Of a stretch of DNA of 64,000 nucleotides, positions 49,638 through 63,239 are shown piece after piece. How positions within the stretch are numbered: the stretch's first letter is position 1; every line of letters begins with the position of its first letter. The stretch covers positions 427,259 to 491,258 of the forward strand of contig JANPWX010000358.1 of assembly GCA_024734555.1 (NCBI GenBank), in the 5' to 3' direction. A model generated the notes under the pieces. It saw only the letters and a list, made by a program, of their open reading frames with translations, was not told the DNA's origin and did not search any database. The stretch comes from Trochalopteron elliotii. Its lineage: Eukaryota > Chordata > Aves > Passeriformes > Leiothrichidae. The position numbers were made by a program, and so were the translations under genes.

Positions 49638-52600
49638 GTGAGTGTTTACTTTTCTACCAAGGTCTGGGCTTGCCACACATGTCATAGCTTGAGTCAAGGG
49701 TGTGATGTACACCAAATGCTGGCATTGATGCCTGTGATTTTTGAAGGATGTTTGTTTTCTCCCAAACTTGTCTCAATGTCTGCAAAGAATTAATGGACAA
49801 AAGTAACTCCTAATTTATTAAAAGTTGTGGGTTTGGAGGAAATAAGTGTCACTTAATCTTGCAATTTACATTTCTTTTTTGTGCAATTCATAAGACATAG
49901 ATGGGAACTCAAGGACTGATCCTCTCAGGTGCTGGAGGCCTTTCATTCACTGGCAATGGTAGACTAGGGGTGCTCTGCCAGCCTTTGGTATTGTATTGTC
50001 AAGCCATAAATGGTCTGAGACAGAAAGGGATGAAGAGACAGGAAAACTGCTTCCATTTATTACAAAAAGAAAATTGCCTGATTTTCTCAGGACCAGCATT
50101 ACATTTGATAAGCAATGATTTTCCTAACTGAAGAGTTAATGTCAAGGTAGCAGGGAAAGATGACTTTCAACACATGCCTGAAAAAAAAAAGGCAGGGGAT
50201 GTTTTGCTTATTGAGCTCAGCCAGTGAGGAGGACCCATGTGTCACCTAGGATGCCATCTAATATAAAAAACCTCATCCCTGAGCACATGCCCTGCAGCTG
50301 GGAATGTACAGCCTGTTAGCAACAGTGTTTGTTGCACTGCAAACCTGTGGAGACATCGGGAGGCAAGGCTTCAGGCTGGCTTGCAGGCTGCAGAACTGGA
50401 TGATTTGGAGCACCTAGGCAGCTCTTCTGTGGATGCAAAAGCTTCCACAGTGAATTAATGTGCTGTATTTCTCTTTGCATTGTCTCTGTAACAATTTTTC
50501 TTTCACCTCCTCTGGTCATATTCAAGTTGGACACTACCTGATGCTCACAGAGAGTATCTTCTATTAAAATGAACTAGAATCAAGGTTTTGGTAGAAAACT
50601 GAGCTGCTAAGGAGGCAGCAAGAGACAACAGGTGCATCTATTAGCCTTTTATTCACTGAAGGCTATTAATGGGACTTTTATTCACTAAAAGAAAGGATGA
50701 GGAGAGTAAGGAGGTCTTCACAAAAATTAAAAGACACATCTATTTGGGATCAATCATTACCTGCAGGGCAAGCCATCCTCATACATGGTAGTTTAAAACA
50801 TGCCTAGGCTAGGTGTTTGCTCCCACATATCTCCAGTAGTAGTGCCAACGCCCCAGGGAAGACATGTACTTAAAAGATGCCTTCAGAAGTCAGTCTTGGG
50901 AATACAAACATTTCTCTGGGAGAAATTATTGCCCTGCCATGACAGGACTCACCATTTCACATGTTATAGCAATTATTGTCAGCCCTCTTGGGATGAGAGG
51001 GTCGGTGGAGAGCATCAGAAAGAAGGAGAGGAGAGATCAGGTGCTCTGACTGCATGAGAGGAGACACATTTTCAGCAGAAGGGTCAAGCCTCCTTTCTCA
51101 GCTTCTCTACTTTCTCTTTTCAGGTGTTCAGGGTGATCTAATTTGCAGCACTGGTTTTGGAGCTTGATAAAATCTTTGCCAGCCTCTCTGTGTCTTCTCT
51201 AGCCTACCTCTAGCAGTCACACTGCACCTCAAATTAGGGGCTTTAATCATCTCTGGTCTTTTTTCTTCAAATGTAACCCTAAAAAAATAGGGTGCTGGTT
51301 TTCTCGTTATTGGGAATTAGATTTTTTTTTGTCTCAGCAAATCATGTAAGAAATCCAGCAGACCCAAAACAATGGTGCTGCCTTATGTATAAACCACTAA
51401 GAACTGTGGAAGATGTGGTCATTTATCTGTGAGGGAAGGTTGGGTGGGAAGGGAAAGCAGGAATTTCCAGGCTCAAATCTGTCCATTGCCACAATCCAGA
51501 GACCACAGCAGTGAAAGGACAGCCTAGATGAGCATTTCTCTGCTACATGATGCTTGCAAACCCCATCTGTTGGCAGAGCTATTCCAAAATGAACAGCCTA
51601 AATCAGGGATGGGACTTGGACAGAGTGGCTGAGGCTTTGTTATTTTTCTCCATGGAGTGATTTCACCTTCTGTGGAGCAAGTAAAAGGACTTTTTACCCT
51701 ACACAGGTGGTAAAACCCCTCTGGCGAGAGCAGATCAACTGCCTCAGCAAGGCGTAGTGTTTAATCCTGTGCTAATTAGATTGTAAAATTGCACTTGATA
51801 ACCCCAGTATCTGGGAGCAGCCTGCCACAGTATCTGATTCATTTCACTGCACCAGCATGTGCTGGTTCAAGTCTTTGCTGTGCAAACAGGAGGGGTAAAC
51901 CTTACTGAACGTTCTGCAAGGTAAAATTAGTGGGGGAGGGGGAAAGAGATTATGGCTTTTCTGATCCTTAATATTTTGGTCCTGCACACTGCCAATGCCA
52001 GAAACAAATTGAAAACTTACAGTGGAAAAATAAGTCTCCTTGGAAAAAATACAAGCAGAAAAATTTAGCAAGAAACCAGCTGAAATCAAGACACTTACAT
52101 TAAGTGCATATAAAAACCTTGCTTGTTTTATGAGGGAGATTGTAATGTTTTCCTGTATGTCATCCTAGATAGATTTCCCTGTTTCTTGTGCTTGCAAGTA
52201 AAACTGTAAGGCACACTAAGCAGCTGAAGCTGTCTCAGGCAATCCCATTAGCAGTCACTCAAAACCATGATTTCACTGAATTGCTGCAGTAAATCAGCCG
52301 TGTGTCTCTAGAAAACTAACCAGGATTGTCAGCAAGTTAGATGAGACTGGAGAGGGGAATTGAGGCTGACACAGGGCCAGAACCTCATCCTGCTTGCACT
52401 ATTCTCACTCAGACATCAAGTTCTCCAGCATTACTGCAGATGCACCTGAGATGGGTATCTGGCACCTAGTCCTGGGTGGTTCAGATGGGAATGCAGGGCT
52501 ATTAAACTGGAATGCAGTTGTTCCTAGACTGCAGAGACTAAAGTGTCTCTGTGTTTCTATTTTTATGTTCCTTCCTGCCTATTCTTGAATTTTATGGAAG

Positions 52601-55600
52601 CCCTGAATCTACCCAAAGTCATCACTTTGGGGGTCATCCTTTTTCTTCTGTCTGTTGAGGCCTAGCTCACAGACTCAGCAAGCCCTATGAAAGGCTTCCT
52701 CTTGAATGTTGCCTGTTCTAATGCAAATTTGATCCCTATGAGTTATAATCTGCTAGTTGTTCATTCTTGGGTACAAAATAATTGCAAAGGTTTTGGTATA
52801 CTACACAAAATCCAGCGCTCCAGCTGAACAAGAAGAAGGAAATATCAAGTGTGAAAAGATGGCTGCTGTCCTGCCAACCATATATTGAGGGATTCTGGAA
52901 GTTGGGCTTGCAGAACCAGTGTCATTTGTGTAGGAGCAGCTCACAGCTTCCAGGGTGGACAGAATCCATTTCCCTCTATGTTAAACTTAGCTTCTACAAA
53001 CCCTTTCTTGTGAAAAGACCAAACCCATCGTTTTCAGAGAAGGGTCATTAGAGGGTTTTTTGCTTAAATTTCAGAGCAACTGGAAAGAAAGTAGCAGCCC
53101 TGTGTGAGCATTTGTCTGTCAGTGGTGTGTGTCCATTTTAAGCAGCACACAGGGATGTGACTCCACTCCATCCCCAGAGACCTGTACACAAAGAGCCGCA
53201 GCGTAGCCTGGAGCTGTGAGATCTGCACACCCAAGTAGTAGCACTAGGCATATCTCTGTTGCTCTAGTGAGATATTCCCACTGATTTAAGAGCCCAAAGG
53301 CATTTTTTAGTGCACACAGCTTAACAGTTAGTAAACAATTAACTCCAAGCAGAAGAGTGAATGATTAACAGAGTCAGCCAAAGGACTTCCATATGGCAGA
53401 TAAAAAGACAGAGAAAATGTTTAACTTATCACCAAAAATAAAATTATCTTAAAGAAGAATCTGGTAATGTTTAGTTGCCTTGTAAGAGATATGTCTATAT
53501 AGTGTTACCTCATTTTCTTCAATAGAAAGCTAGTGGCAATGAAACCTAAAGTGAGCCTTTTTTCTCAGACTCATAAACATTATCACTGCTTACATTATCT
53601 GGTAACTGAAGAGACCCCAAAGGGAATAAAGGTTTTTAGAAATAAGCGAAAATGTGAGGCATCACAAAATTCAGCCATGAACATAACTTGACAAAAAATT
53701 TCCTTGTGACAACCATCAGTTTCTGCCATTTCTTCTCAGCATTACCCTTTCTCTGAGATTAAATGAAGCATACTGTGAGAATGTTCTGTCCCTTGCCATA
53801 AAGTCTCCACAAGTCTTTGGGTTCTCATGACAAAGAATTTAATTTTTAGTTTGTAGTGTCGTCATAAATCCAAAACAAAAGTAACATGTTGACTTAACAT
53901 GCAAAAACAAGAGGCGAGTTGGACCCATCCTACCAAGCAATTCAGAGCACAAGTAAATTCAGTAGTTTTAAGTGTCTGATCAGAGAAAAATCACCTCCTT
54001 GACGAAAGCATGAGCAAAGTAATCAGCACATTAATTGTGTCCAGAAAGTGAAAGATTGCTGTCCAGTGCCACTTGGCCTTTTCCAGATAACAAGAGATAG
54101 AGTGAACTTTCCCAGTTCCAGAGGCAAAATGAGATATTTACACAGGAGGAGCAATAGCCTAATTAAGAGCTGCTTTATTGCAGAACAAATAGATCCTCTC
54201 TGCTTTAGGGCATAATGAAGCACTGTCAAGTCAGTAACTACATTGATGGAGTGGTTAAACTTGTGCTTCCTGTGGTGAAGGAATGACAGACCAGTAACTT
54301 GAAAAAACATAAAGTAAGGATTGATGTGAAATGTACAGAAACTAGTGAGTGATGGGGAGGAGGGAACTGACAAATTGCACTGTCCTAACCGATCATCGAA
54401 CACTGGGAGAGTCAAAAAGGCAAAAGGAACCTGAAATTCAAATTAGTTACGGGGACCCCAATTCACTTGCACAGCTCCTTACCACATGATACAATAGTGG
54501 CCAAGAGTTTAGAAGGATTGAAGATAGCACTGAAAGTGTGGCCTTCCATCCAGGGTTTTAACACTGAGTTGGGTATTTTCAAAGAGGATTTTAGGAGGGG
54601 TTATAAATCCTCATGTCCAAGGAGGGTGTTTGATTTGACACCAAGTTGGTTTCTGTTGTCAGAGGTGTGAAGCATGTGTCTCAGTCCTCTCACTGGCATG
54701 CTGCTGAGCCACAGGGTGTATTCAGAACGGGCTGGACTTTCTCTAGGGCACGCAGAATCAAGTGAGGTCAGAAAATGTATTTGACTCATGTTTCATTGGG
54801 CTCCTCATCATTTCCTAGGACCTTTGCAAACACCTTTGCCTTGCAGACATAGATAGAAGATTTCAAATTTACAAATGATAAAAAATGAGCAGACACCATT
54901 TCCAGGAAATACTGGTTTAAAAGCTGGTGGAGTCTCAGTGGATTGCTGTAATAAATTATTCACTGTGATTAGCAGGCTGTTAAGGACTACCTGCTGACTC
55001 CTTCTGCTCTTTCATTTCTCTTCCCACTGCTTCGTGCTTCTTGGGTTATGGACTTGGCTGTAAACTGAACCAGTCCTCAGGTCATGGTGGGTTCAACTCA
55101 TTTTATAGTGCAGTAATTCAGTCTTGGTTTAGTATTTGGAAATGTGGAGCATGGAAGGAGGGAGACATATACAAAGAGAGGTTCCTCACCACGCTGTTTC
55201 TTCTCATAGAGAGAGGTTGCTCACCCAATTTCTTTCCTTAAAACGTAATACCCAGACCTGCAACCACTGAAGAGCAGACACAGTTTAAAACCTTCCCCTG
55301 CTGAAATGCCCTATTCCATCCCCATTAGACAGGAGACCATGTTCTCAGCACCTTTTTTGCTGCTGTTTGCACTTGGTTTGGGATTTCTACCATCCAGCAC
55401 CAGGCACTTCCCCTTTCAGCACCTACTGCTCCATGCCTTACCACTGTGCCAAAGAGCTGCCAAACACACTGGGAGCTGAATAAATGACATCAAAGCACAC
55501 TGGGCTGGAAAGCAGAATTATGTCCCTGACACTGAGAACTTCCACAGGATTTGGCTGGACATGCCACTGGGCTGGGATTCAGTGAACATTTCTTTTGGCA

Positions 55601-58600
55601 GCAGTATCAGCTCCAGTGGCCTTCAGCACTCTCCTCCCCCACCACAACCCTGCCCCCACTGCTCACTTCCTCCCCTGGGCCCCTTCCTCAGTCATCCTGG
55701 TATAGTTGTGCAGTTGGGAAGGAAACTACTCCAGAGAAGGGATCAGACTGGCTCAGCACCACCCAGCCATAAAAAGTGGTCACTCTTAATCTCAATCAGT
55801 TCCCAATCCCATTCATCATCTGACCCACAATCAGTATCCTACAACAAAGCTGTAGGAGCTGGATATGGATACAAGCTGCATGAATCACTGCAGCCAGAGA
55901 ATGAAACAGCCATTAACCTACACAGTAACTTTGTGGAGCAAGACAAGAGCTTCACAGCTCAGAACAAGTTGGAAGGAGTTCAACTGTATGGAATTTGTCA
56001 AGGTTGAACCAGGATGAATTAATAGTTAGATATAAGGTCATCATCACCACTTTTTCCTCCTCATAAAAGCTGGTAAAAAATTGCTTCAATGTGTCTCCCA
56101 AACAGGGAGTAGATTGTCTAAGTAAATGAACTTTTTAGAATCATACAATAGTCATGCTCAATTTACATTATGTAGGTAAATAAATAGTTTTATCAACTAC
56201 AATGCTTACAAACATTAATACATAGTCTAAGGCACTGCTGCTTTATCAAGAAACCAGCACTATTCTGGTGGTTTAGTGTGCTGTGGTGATACCATTAGAC
56301 ATATAGTTCCCAGGGTTTTCTGTGAGAATTAACATTCAGAAAGGCTAGAGCATGACGTCCCATCCCATGATCTAGCCAAGTCAAGCCCATGGCTACCATT
56401 AAATATAGGAGTAGTCTCATCAAAATAAAACTCCCTTCTCTAAGTCCTTTGTCGTATTCAGGTCTTAGAGAGTAATTCTGTGTAAAAGCAGCAGCCAAGT
56501 CTTAAATGATTCTGCAGCACACAGCAGGAACTTCAACAAGATGCAAAAACAAATCACTCTGACAGCACAAAGTGAAACAAATTGGACCTCAGAGCCCTGG
56601 AGTTAGGGTGGAGATCTGGAGAGAGATTGAAACCTCCTTGAGCACTTATGCTTGGCTCTGAAGTGGTAGCAGACTCCTCCACACCCCACCCTGCTCACAT
56701 GCTGTCTCTTAGCTCACCAGGGCTGCTCTGAAGGCCTGGGCACTTTTATCACCAGATGCAGCCAGGCAGGGGTTCCATTATTCAGTGGTTGTGGCTATGA
56801 GGCACCTGTAGTCAGTGGTCTGGGCAGGAGACTCAGAAGGTTCACTGCAGCCATCACAAGAGTGGGATTGTTCCTGCCATGGCACCCCCTGTGCAAACAC
56901 CCAGCATCACAGGAGTATTTTCAGTCACACAAACCTATTGTGCATCGCCACAGCAGCATGGGATGGGAATGGTGATTCCTGTATTTTGGTTCCAAGACAG
57001 AGATATTTTAGCCAAGCCACTGGAGAAGATATGAAGGTCCTTAGGAGAGAGAGTAGCAGTAATGGTTTGTGGGCAGCATAAATCCTTCTAGGGTGCCACA
57101 GCTGATTCCTAGGCTACAGGCTGGGCATCCTTTATCTAATACATGAGATATTGTGCCAGAAAGGAGAGCATTTCAATGCAGAAAGATTCAGTCACTGTGC
57201 TGTCTTTTCAGAGAATAAAAGGAAGAAAGTTTAACTTAAACCAATCATGAAAAAAAGGTTCTTTGTAGACCTATTGATTTTGACACACACAACGTGGTGA
57301 CAGCAATGCACAGTCTAACAGCAGCTACCAGATATATATGTGCAGTGAAAGTGGATTTTGTTGTTTATAAAGTCAAAGTCTGATCTCCCAGTCTGTGTAC
57401 AGTTACAGACACAAATATCAAGTTGCATTAGACAAATAATGCTTTGTCCAAATAGCAGCTCTTCCCTCTGTGATCTGATGCTCTGCTGTCTCTCTGAGCC
57501 AATAAGCCACTTTGAAATTTAAAAGGGAATTGTGTTTCCATAATGGAAATGAATGCAGAGTGGTTATTATATAGACCTAGACACGATTTGTGTTTGGTCA
57601 AGACAGAAATGTTTGCTGGGATAGTGTGGTCCCACAAGAACAGCACACAGCAAAAGGGATCTCAAATGGGACCAGAAATTGTTTGTCCATTTGGCAAGAA
57701 AAGAGGCCTGAAGCCTGAGGCAAAGAAGTAATTAGATAGTGAGCTGGGATTGCTGACAGACCACTGAAAGTCCCACTTAGCCAAGCCATTCTCTCATTCC
57801 ATGAGGGAAGGGAGGACGGCAAGCCTCTGGGAAGATCATTGCGAGGGCTTTTCCCACATCAAATCACACAGGAAATCTCTTTTTTTTCTTGTTTTGAGAA
57901 GTGAAAGAAAAAACATACCCCAAACTAATAAAAATAAAGGAATGAATGAAAGTGTGGCAGGATGGAGGACTAAGTTACGGTGCAGCAGCATCCCCATCTC
58001 ATGACCCAGGGGCACCCTCAGCAGTGGGTCACACTAATTCACAGGTGACAGCCCACAAAAATCTCTTGGTATATCTGCCCCTGAAACAAGAGCCCATTTG
58101 TTTGAGCTAAGATGGTGCTGTTCTGCCTGGACCAAGTCCTTCCTCCTTTGCTCTAACTAGTTTGACAGAGGTATGATTGATGGGAGCAGGGCTGGCTTGA
58201 GGCAGAACACAAATCCATGCCCGGAAACCATGGCCCCACTGAAATCACTGGGACAAAACTTCCATTGACTTCTCTGGAGCTGTGATTTCCATAGAGTTTA
58301 AGGCCAAAAAAGGACCACTCACAACCTCCACTCTGACCTCCTGCATAACTCAGCTCCTAGAATTTAGCTTGCTGGTTTGTTCAGTGGAGGAAATTACATT
58401 TCCAAGGAGGAATTTTTTTTGTTATGTTTGTTTTGTCTTTAAACTGCAGGACGAAAGACTTGGGAGTTTGTAGCTTCACTCATGCAAGCTGTGTGAAAAT
58501 ACTGTCATTGTTTCAGTTCCATTGTTTAATACCAGTTTTAGTATTGGGATGTCATGCAGTGCTGGCTCTTGCTCATAGCGTGGGCGAGGGAAGGGGTTCC

Positions 58601-58829
58601 ATTGGGGCTGTTAGAAATGTTCCACATTATTCCTCTGCCTTTCCTATAAGCCATTCAGAGCATCCAGTCCGGGTGGTAGCCCATGCATTTGGAGAGATGA
58701 TTGTTCCTTCTGCACAGTGTGATTTAACAAGGCATTAATCATCTAGGAAGCGGCAAGACTTGAAGGACTGGGAGATGCCATATAGGTCAGCAATTCCAAC
58801 AGCAATTATAGTTGGTCATTTATTAGATC

Positions 58830-59160
58830 TTTAGAATCAAAGAAAAATATGGGTCAGAAAGGCCTCAGGAGGTCTCTAGTCCAACATCCTGCTAAAAGTT
58901 GGGCCGCCCTCAGAGTTTGATCTGGTTACTCATGGCCCTAAGTGTTTGACCACCTGCACTGATTGTTTTGGGACTTGGGGTTTTAATTTATATATCTTCT
59001 AATAATTTCCCTTGCTGCAACTCTGCAGCCTGTGTCTATTGCCTCTTATACTTTCACTGGGCACCTCTGAGCAAAGTCTGTCTCCATCTTCTTTGTAAAT
59101 TCCCTTTGGGTCATAAAACAGAACTAACAGCAGGTAGATCCTCTGCAGATTTCTGCAGAT
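58830..59160 (-). repeat. Diverged CR1 LINE fragment
   Basis: The plus strand reads as the reverse complement of a CR1 3' end. It begins with 'agaatca', then 'aggtctctagtccaacatcc', and later 'gtctattgcctcttatactt' followed by 'tcactgggcacctctgagca'. These follow the order of the avian CR1 blocks 'ctagtccaaccc' and 'cattgcctcttgtcctgtcactgggcaccactga'. It is older and more diverged than the CR1 at 26.6 kb. Confidence 0.75.
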
Positions 59161-62100
59161 GGTTTGATTCTGAACAGCCACCAAACATGCTATCTGGAAC
59201 CCTTGAAAGTGTGTGCATTCAGCCTTTGCCTCATCTCAGATGATCCAGCACACAGAAAAGAGAAAGAAAATGAGACTCCTGAGCATTTATATTTGGTTCT
59301 TAAGAGACCAAATGCAAAATGGTTCACACTGTGTCCCCACAGCATGCCCAGCCATAGTGCACATTCCCCAGTTCAGTGCCAAGTCTGGCTCTTCTGGGCA
59401 CAGCAGGCAGAAAACAATATCAGGGACCCCATACCCCAACCTCAGGATTTGGAATTACTCCAAAAGGTACCATTTGGACATGTTTCTCTAGGTACCATAG
59501 TCCAGACAACACTGTGCACCAACTTCCAGTGCTGGCCTTCAGCACCCTCCTCTGTCCCATGCCTGAGCTGAAGGGCCACACAGGACCAAGCAACAGCCTC
59601 ATTACTGCCAGGGGTTCCCAAATAAATGGCACGGTACTTCCACTGAATACTCAGGCAAGGTTCCCTGAGCACAAAGGGACAGAGCACACCCCAGTGCCTA
59701 GCACTGATTCAGGTCCCCACACCTCTCCAAAAGTCCAGGTCACCCAGGCCATGAGTGACCAAGCCAGAAGCAATCCCTGATATTTCATTCACAAAAGACA
59801 TTCCCTTCTTTATCAGGAACCTCCAGCATTTTTCAAATACTCTGATGCTGACCCTGCCTCCTGGCATGTGCAAACTCCACAGTACCAGCCTTATGTTCAA
59901 TAAAAATGGTAAAAAATCCTTCAGACTCACATGGCTGAAATGGATGCAGGTCCCTGGGCCTCCTCTCCTCCGTGCTCAGCTTAATTAAGGACCAGCCAGC
60001 AAACCACAAATGTGCTCACAAAAGAAGCTTGCGTCTGAACGGTTTTGACTGCAGCTCTTTGTAACTAGTCACAAACATCTGGTGCCTGGCAAGCTTGCCA
60101 GCCTCTTGGAAGGGGTTTCCAGTGAGAAAATTCCTGTAGCTTGCACCTGAATTCTCCGCAGCGCACCATGCAGCACTCAGATCTCTCTCCTGGCTCCTCT
60201 TCTAAGCTGCCAGCTTTGTACAAGTCATTTCTGGCACTGGTTTCCCCATCACGGCCTCCCCACCCACCCCAACACATTTTAAACAGTGCAACGTGGTCGG
60301 ATGGGGAACAGTTATTCCCTTGAATGTTCACCAGTTGATAAGCAGTTTTTCAAATTCAAATGGTAGTGTCAGTTCCAGTTTTATTGGCATGATGGAACAG
60401 AGACCACTGTGAGGACAGGCCCCTTGGAAGAGGAGGGAATAAGTGTAATTCTTTTCTCCCCTTTTACTAGTCCCTTTCACATGCATGTGTGAGTGTGCAG
60501 CTGTGCTCAAAAGCCAATCTCACGGATACTTCCTTAAGTATCTGCTGAAGATTAAATCATCTCATGTGCAGCCTGTAATGATGGCCACTACCAAAAATTG
60601 TTCCCATCTGAAAGCTGCCCAGTGCTGCATGATCCAAAACGAGCTGCTGACCTCAGAAGAGAGCCCAGCAAGCAAACCACCACATCACAGACTTGGCCCT
60701 CTGCAGCACTGCTAAATGTCCCCTTGTCTGTGGGCACTGAGTGAAGGCAGCTACTCAAGGTCAGGGGAACTGTGCTCTAAGCTTGTGTTACTGATTGACT
60801 TTTTGATTTTCTCCTAAATCCCATTTCCAGTGTCTTTGGGGAGATGCTGTCCCAGTCCCTGCTGAGATACTCTTTGTCAAAGGATCACTGCACCTCTGAT
60901 ACAGTCCCAATACATTGTCCCACCCACACGTGCAGGCATTGGATTTGACCCAGGAAATTAACCAAAGACAATCATAAGCCAAATAACCTGAAACCAGACC
61001 CAGCCTCAGTGCAGGGAGAGGCAAACTTGCCATGAACATGGATGCCTTGACTCAAACCAGCCCCCAAACCAGCACGCATCTGTTGTCACTGCATTTCCAC
61101 AAGATCCTGTTGAAATTACAACCAGCTCCCTGCTGGGGCTCTATTCCCCAGTGAAGGTTACAAGCACCAGCATGGTAAAAGGATCTTGATGGGTAAAAAT
61201 TATGCTTCCATTTAGGAAGGCCCACTAATGGCACCTTGTGCATCTGTCACTGCATTAACAACATCAATTTGAGACTGTGCATAAGGTGGGCAACTGGTGA
61301 AGGAAACAGCTTGCTTACATTAGGAGGTCTGGCTGAAGGGGGACCTTCAGCTTTGTTTCTCAGGAGGGATTGTGATCAGCTAACAGGAAAGTGGATACTT
61401 TCTTGTGGGTATTCACATTTTTGCAGATTGGATTCCTTTTGTATACGAAGGGGGAGACCTCTCAGATCAATATGGAAAAAAGGAAAAACACTGTAGAATA
61501 ATACTTGGGGAGCCAATGGAGCACAGTTACAGCAATGGTAAAACACACATGTATGTTTGGGGAGAGCAGAGCTATGGAATAAAAGGCACAAGCTTAGGTT
61601 GTGGGGTCACTTTCACCCCCTCCTTCCCAAGAGTCTGGATTTGCCTCCTTCTGCCAAGGAAAACAACAAAGCTAAATATAAAAATGCAGCAATCTGGGGA
61701 GCTGCTCCAGTGCCCAAAACGTAGGTGTCTAATGCTGTTTTAGGCACTGCTGGTGATCCAAGACATCTGCGTGGGGCTGGCAGATACAGCACCGGACCTA
61801 TGTCAGGCTTCCTCCCACCCGGGGCAGCAGCCAGGGGCCAGGCAGGGAACCCTGGGGCATGGAAAAGGGCACTCCATGCCTACATTTGGGCATCTGAGCA
61901 GCTTCCCCAGAGCCCTGTGTGTTTGGACAGTTGGAGTTAATCATCGAAGAGAAACGAGAAACAGAGCTTCCCTTAGCAAACAGCACTGTGAGATTTGTTA
62001 GCAGAGAGGGTAAAACAGAAAAGGATCCGAGCACAGGGGACAGTCCGGCAGCATCAGAGGGGGAGGATGGGCAGGAGAGCATCCAAATAGAGCAGCTGCC

Positions 62101-63239
62101 AGCAGCTCGGAAAAGTTTCAAATTCCTCCCGCGCCACACCGAAGTTTAGTCATAAATGACAACGGGGGACCTGGGGACAGAGGGATATTTTCTGAAGGGT
62201 GTGATCTGCTGGCTTTTTAGACTCTTACGTGTTCCACATGTCTGAGCGCCTCCCAAACACGTCCTCTGCACATGCCGTGCAGCACAGCCGCGTTATCCTC
62301 CCCGCCCTGCGGATGGGCATCTGCAAGCACCACAGAGGGATGTTTTCAGCTTGACCCCAGTTGTTGTCTGTGGGAGTTTAGGCCCCAAATTTCCTTTTCA
62401 TGCCTTTGAAGCCAGGCACTTAAAGAGGAGTCAGACTTCAGCTCCCGGCTTAACCCTTTCACCCTATGTCTATCCTCCCTCGGTGGGTAAAAAAAGTGGG
62501 CTTTTCTGTGCTTCATTTGGTGTTTATAAGTCGTATGCAGCAATTAATATTTCCAGTGGAGGTATAAAATAATCCCCTAAGGACAATGTAACTCAGTCTT
62601 TCAAACTTCGTATCTTTCCTGGCTCCCTTCTTCCCCTACCCCCCCCAGCAATGTGGGCAGCCCTAGAATATGGGGCAGCTCAGTGCCCTTCTTAACCCCC
62701 TACCCTTCCTTCCAAGAAGCATCGTGTTACAGAAAGGAAAAAAAATGGAGAGAAAAAAAAAAACCCAACCTTGCTTGGAAACTTTAACAAATATTTTCAA
62801 TTTTGCTGCCCGTGAAATACCAGCAAGGAGAAAATTTTGGGTCCTCTCTGTGGTTTCTTTTATTCTCCAGATTTCGGCTCCACCAGCAGCTCTATCAGTG
62901 CAAATCAAATTACGCCTCCTGTTTACTTATCTCCAGAGCGCTGACACTGGCAGCCGAGGCTTATCTTGTCGTGTCAGGAGCCAGCGCCTTCCTCAGGGAT
63001 AGGACAGGAACTCCACAGAAGCTACTTGGGGTGGCAGAAGAAGTGTGTATCAGGGAAAGCTCTGTTGCCTGTGCTCCCCAGCAGCGGGGCTACATTGCCC
63101 AGCTCTGCTGCTTGCTAGGGGCAGTGCAGGGAAGCCGAAGTCCGAGATGCCCTGGGGGAGTGGAGGCTGCCTCTTCCCTGTGGATTAGCAGCCTGGAAGT
63201 CAGGGTTTGGATTTTGGCTTACTCATTTGCAAGGAGGAA

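Noticed and set aside
49329..49793. Open frame of 154 codons that includes the last FRMD4A exon
   Set aside because: Only 49551-49637 is coding. The rest is intron read through the acceptor and donor sites, which are both canonical.
55561..56007. Open frame of 148 codons in the last intron
   Set aside because: Low-complexity Pro/Ser-rich start and no recognisable homology. Taken as chance.
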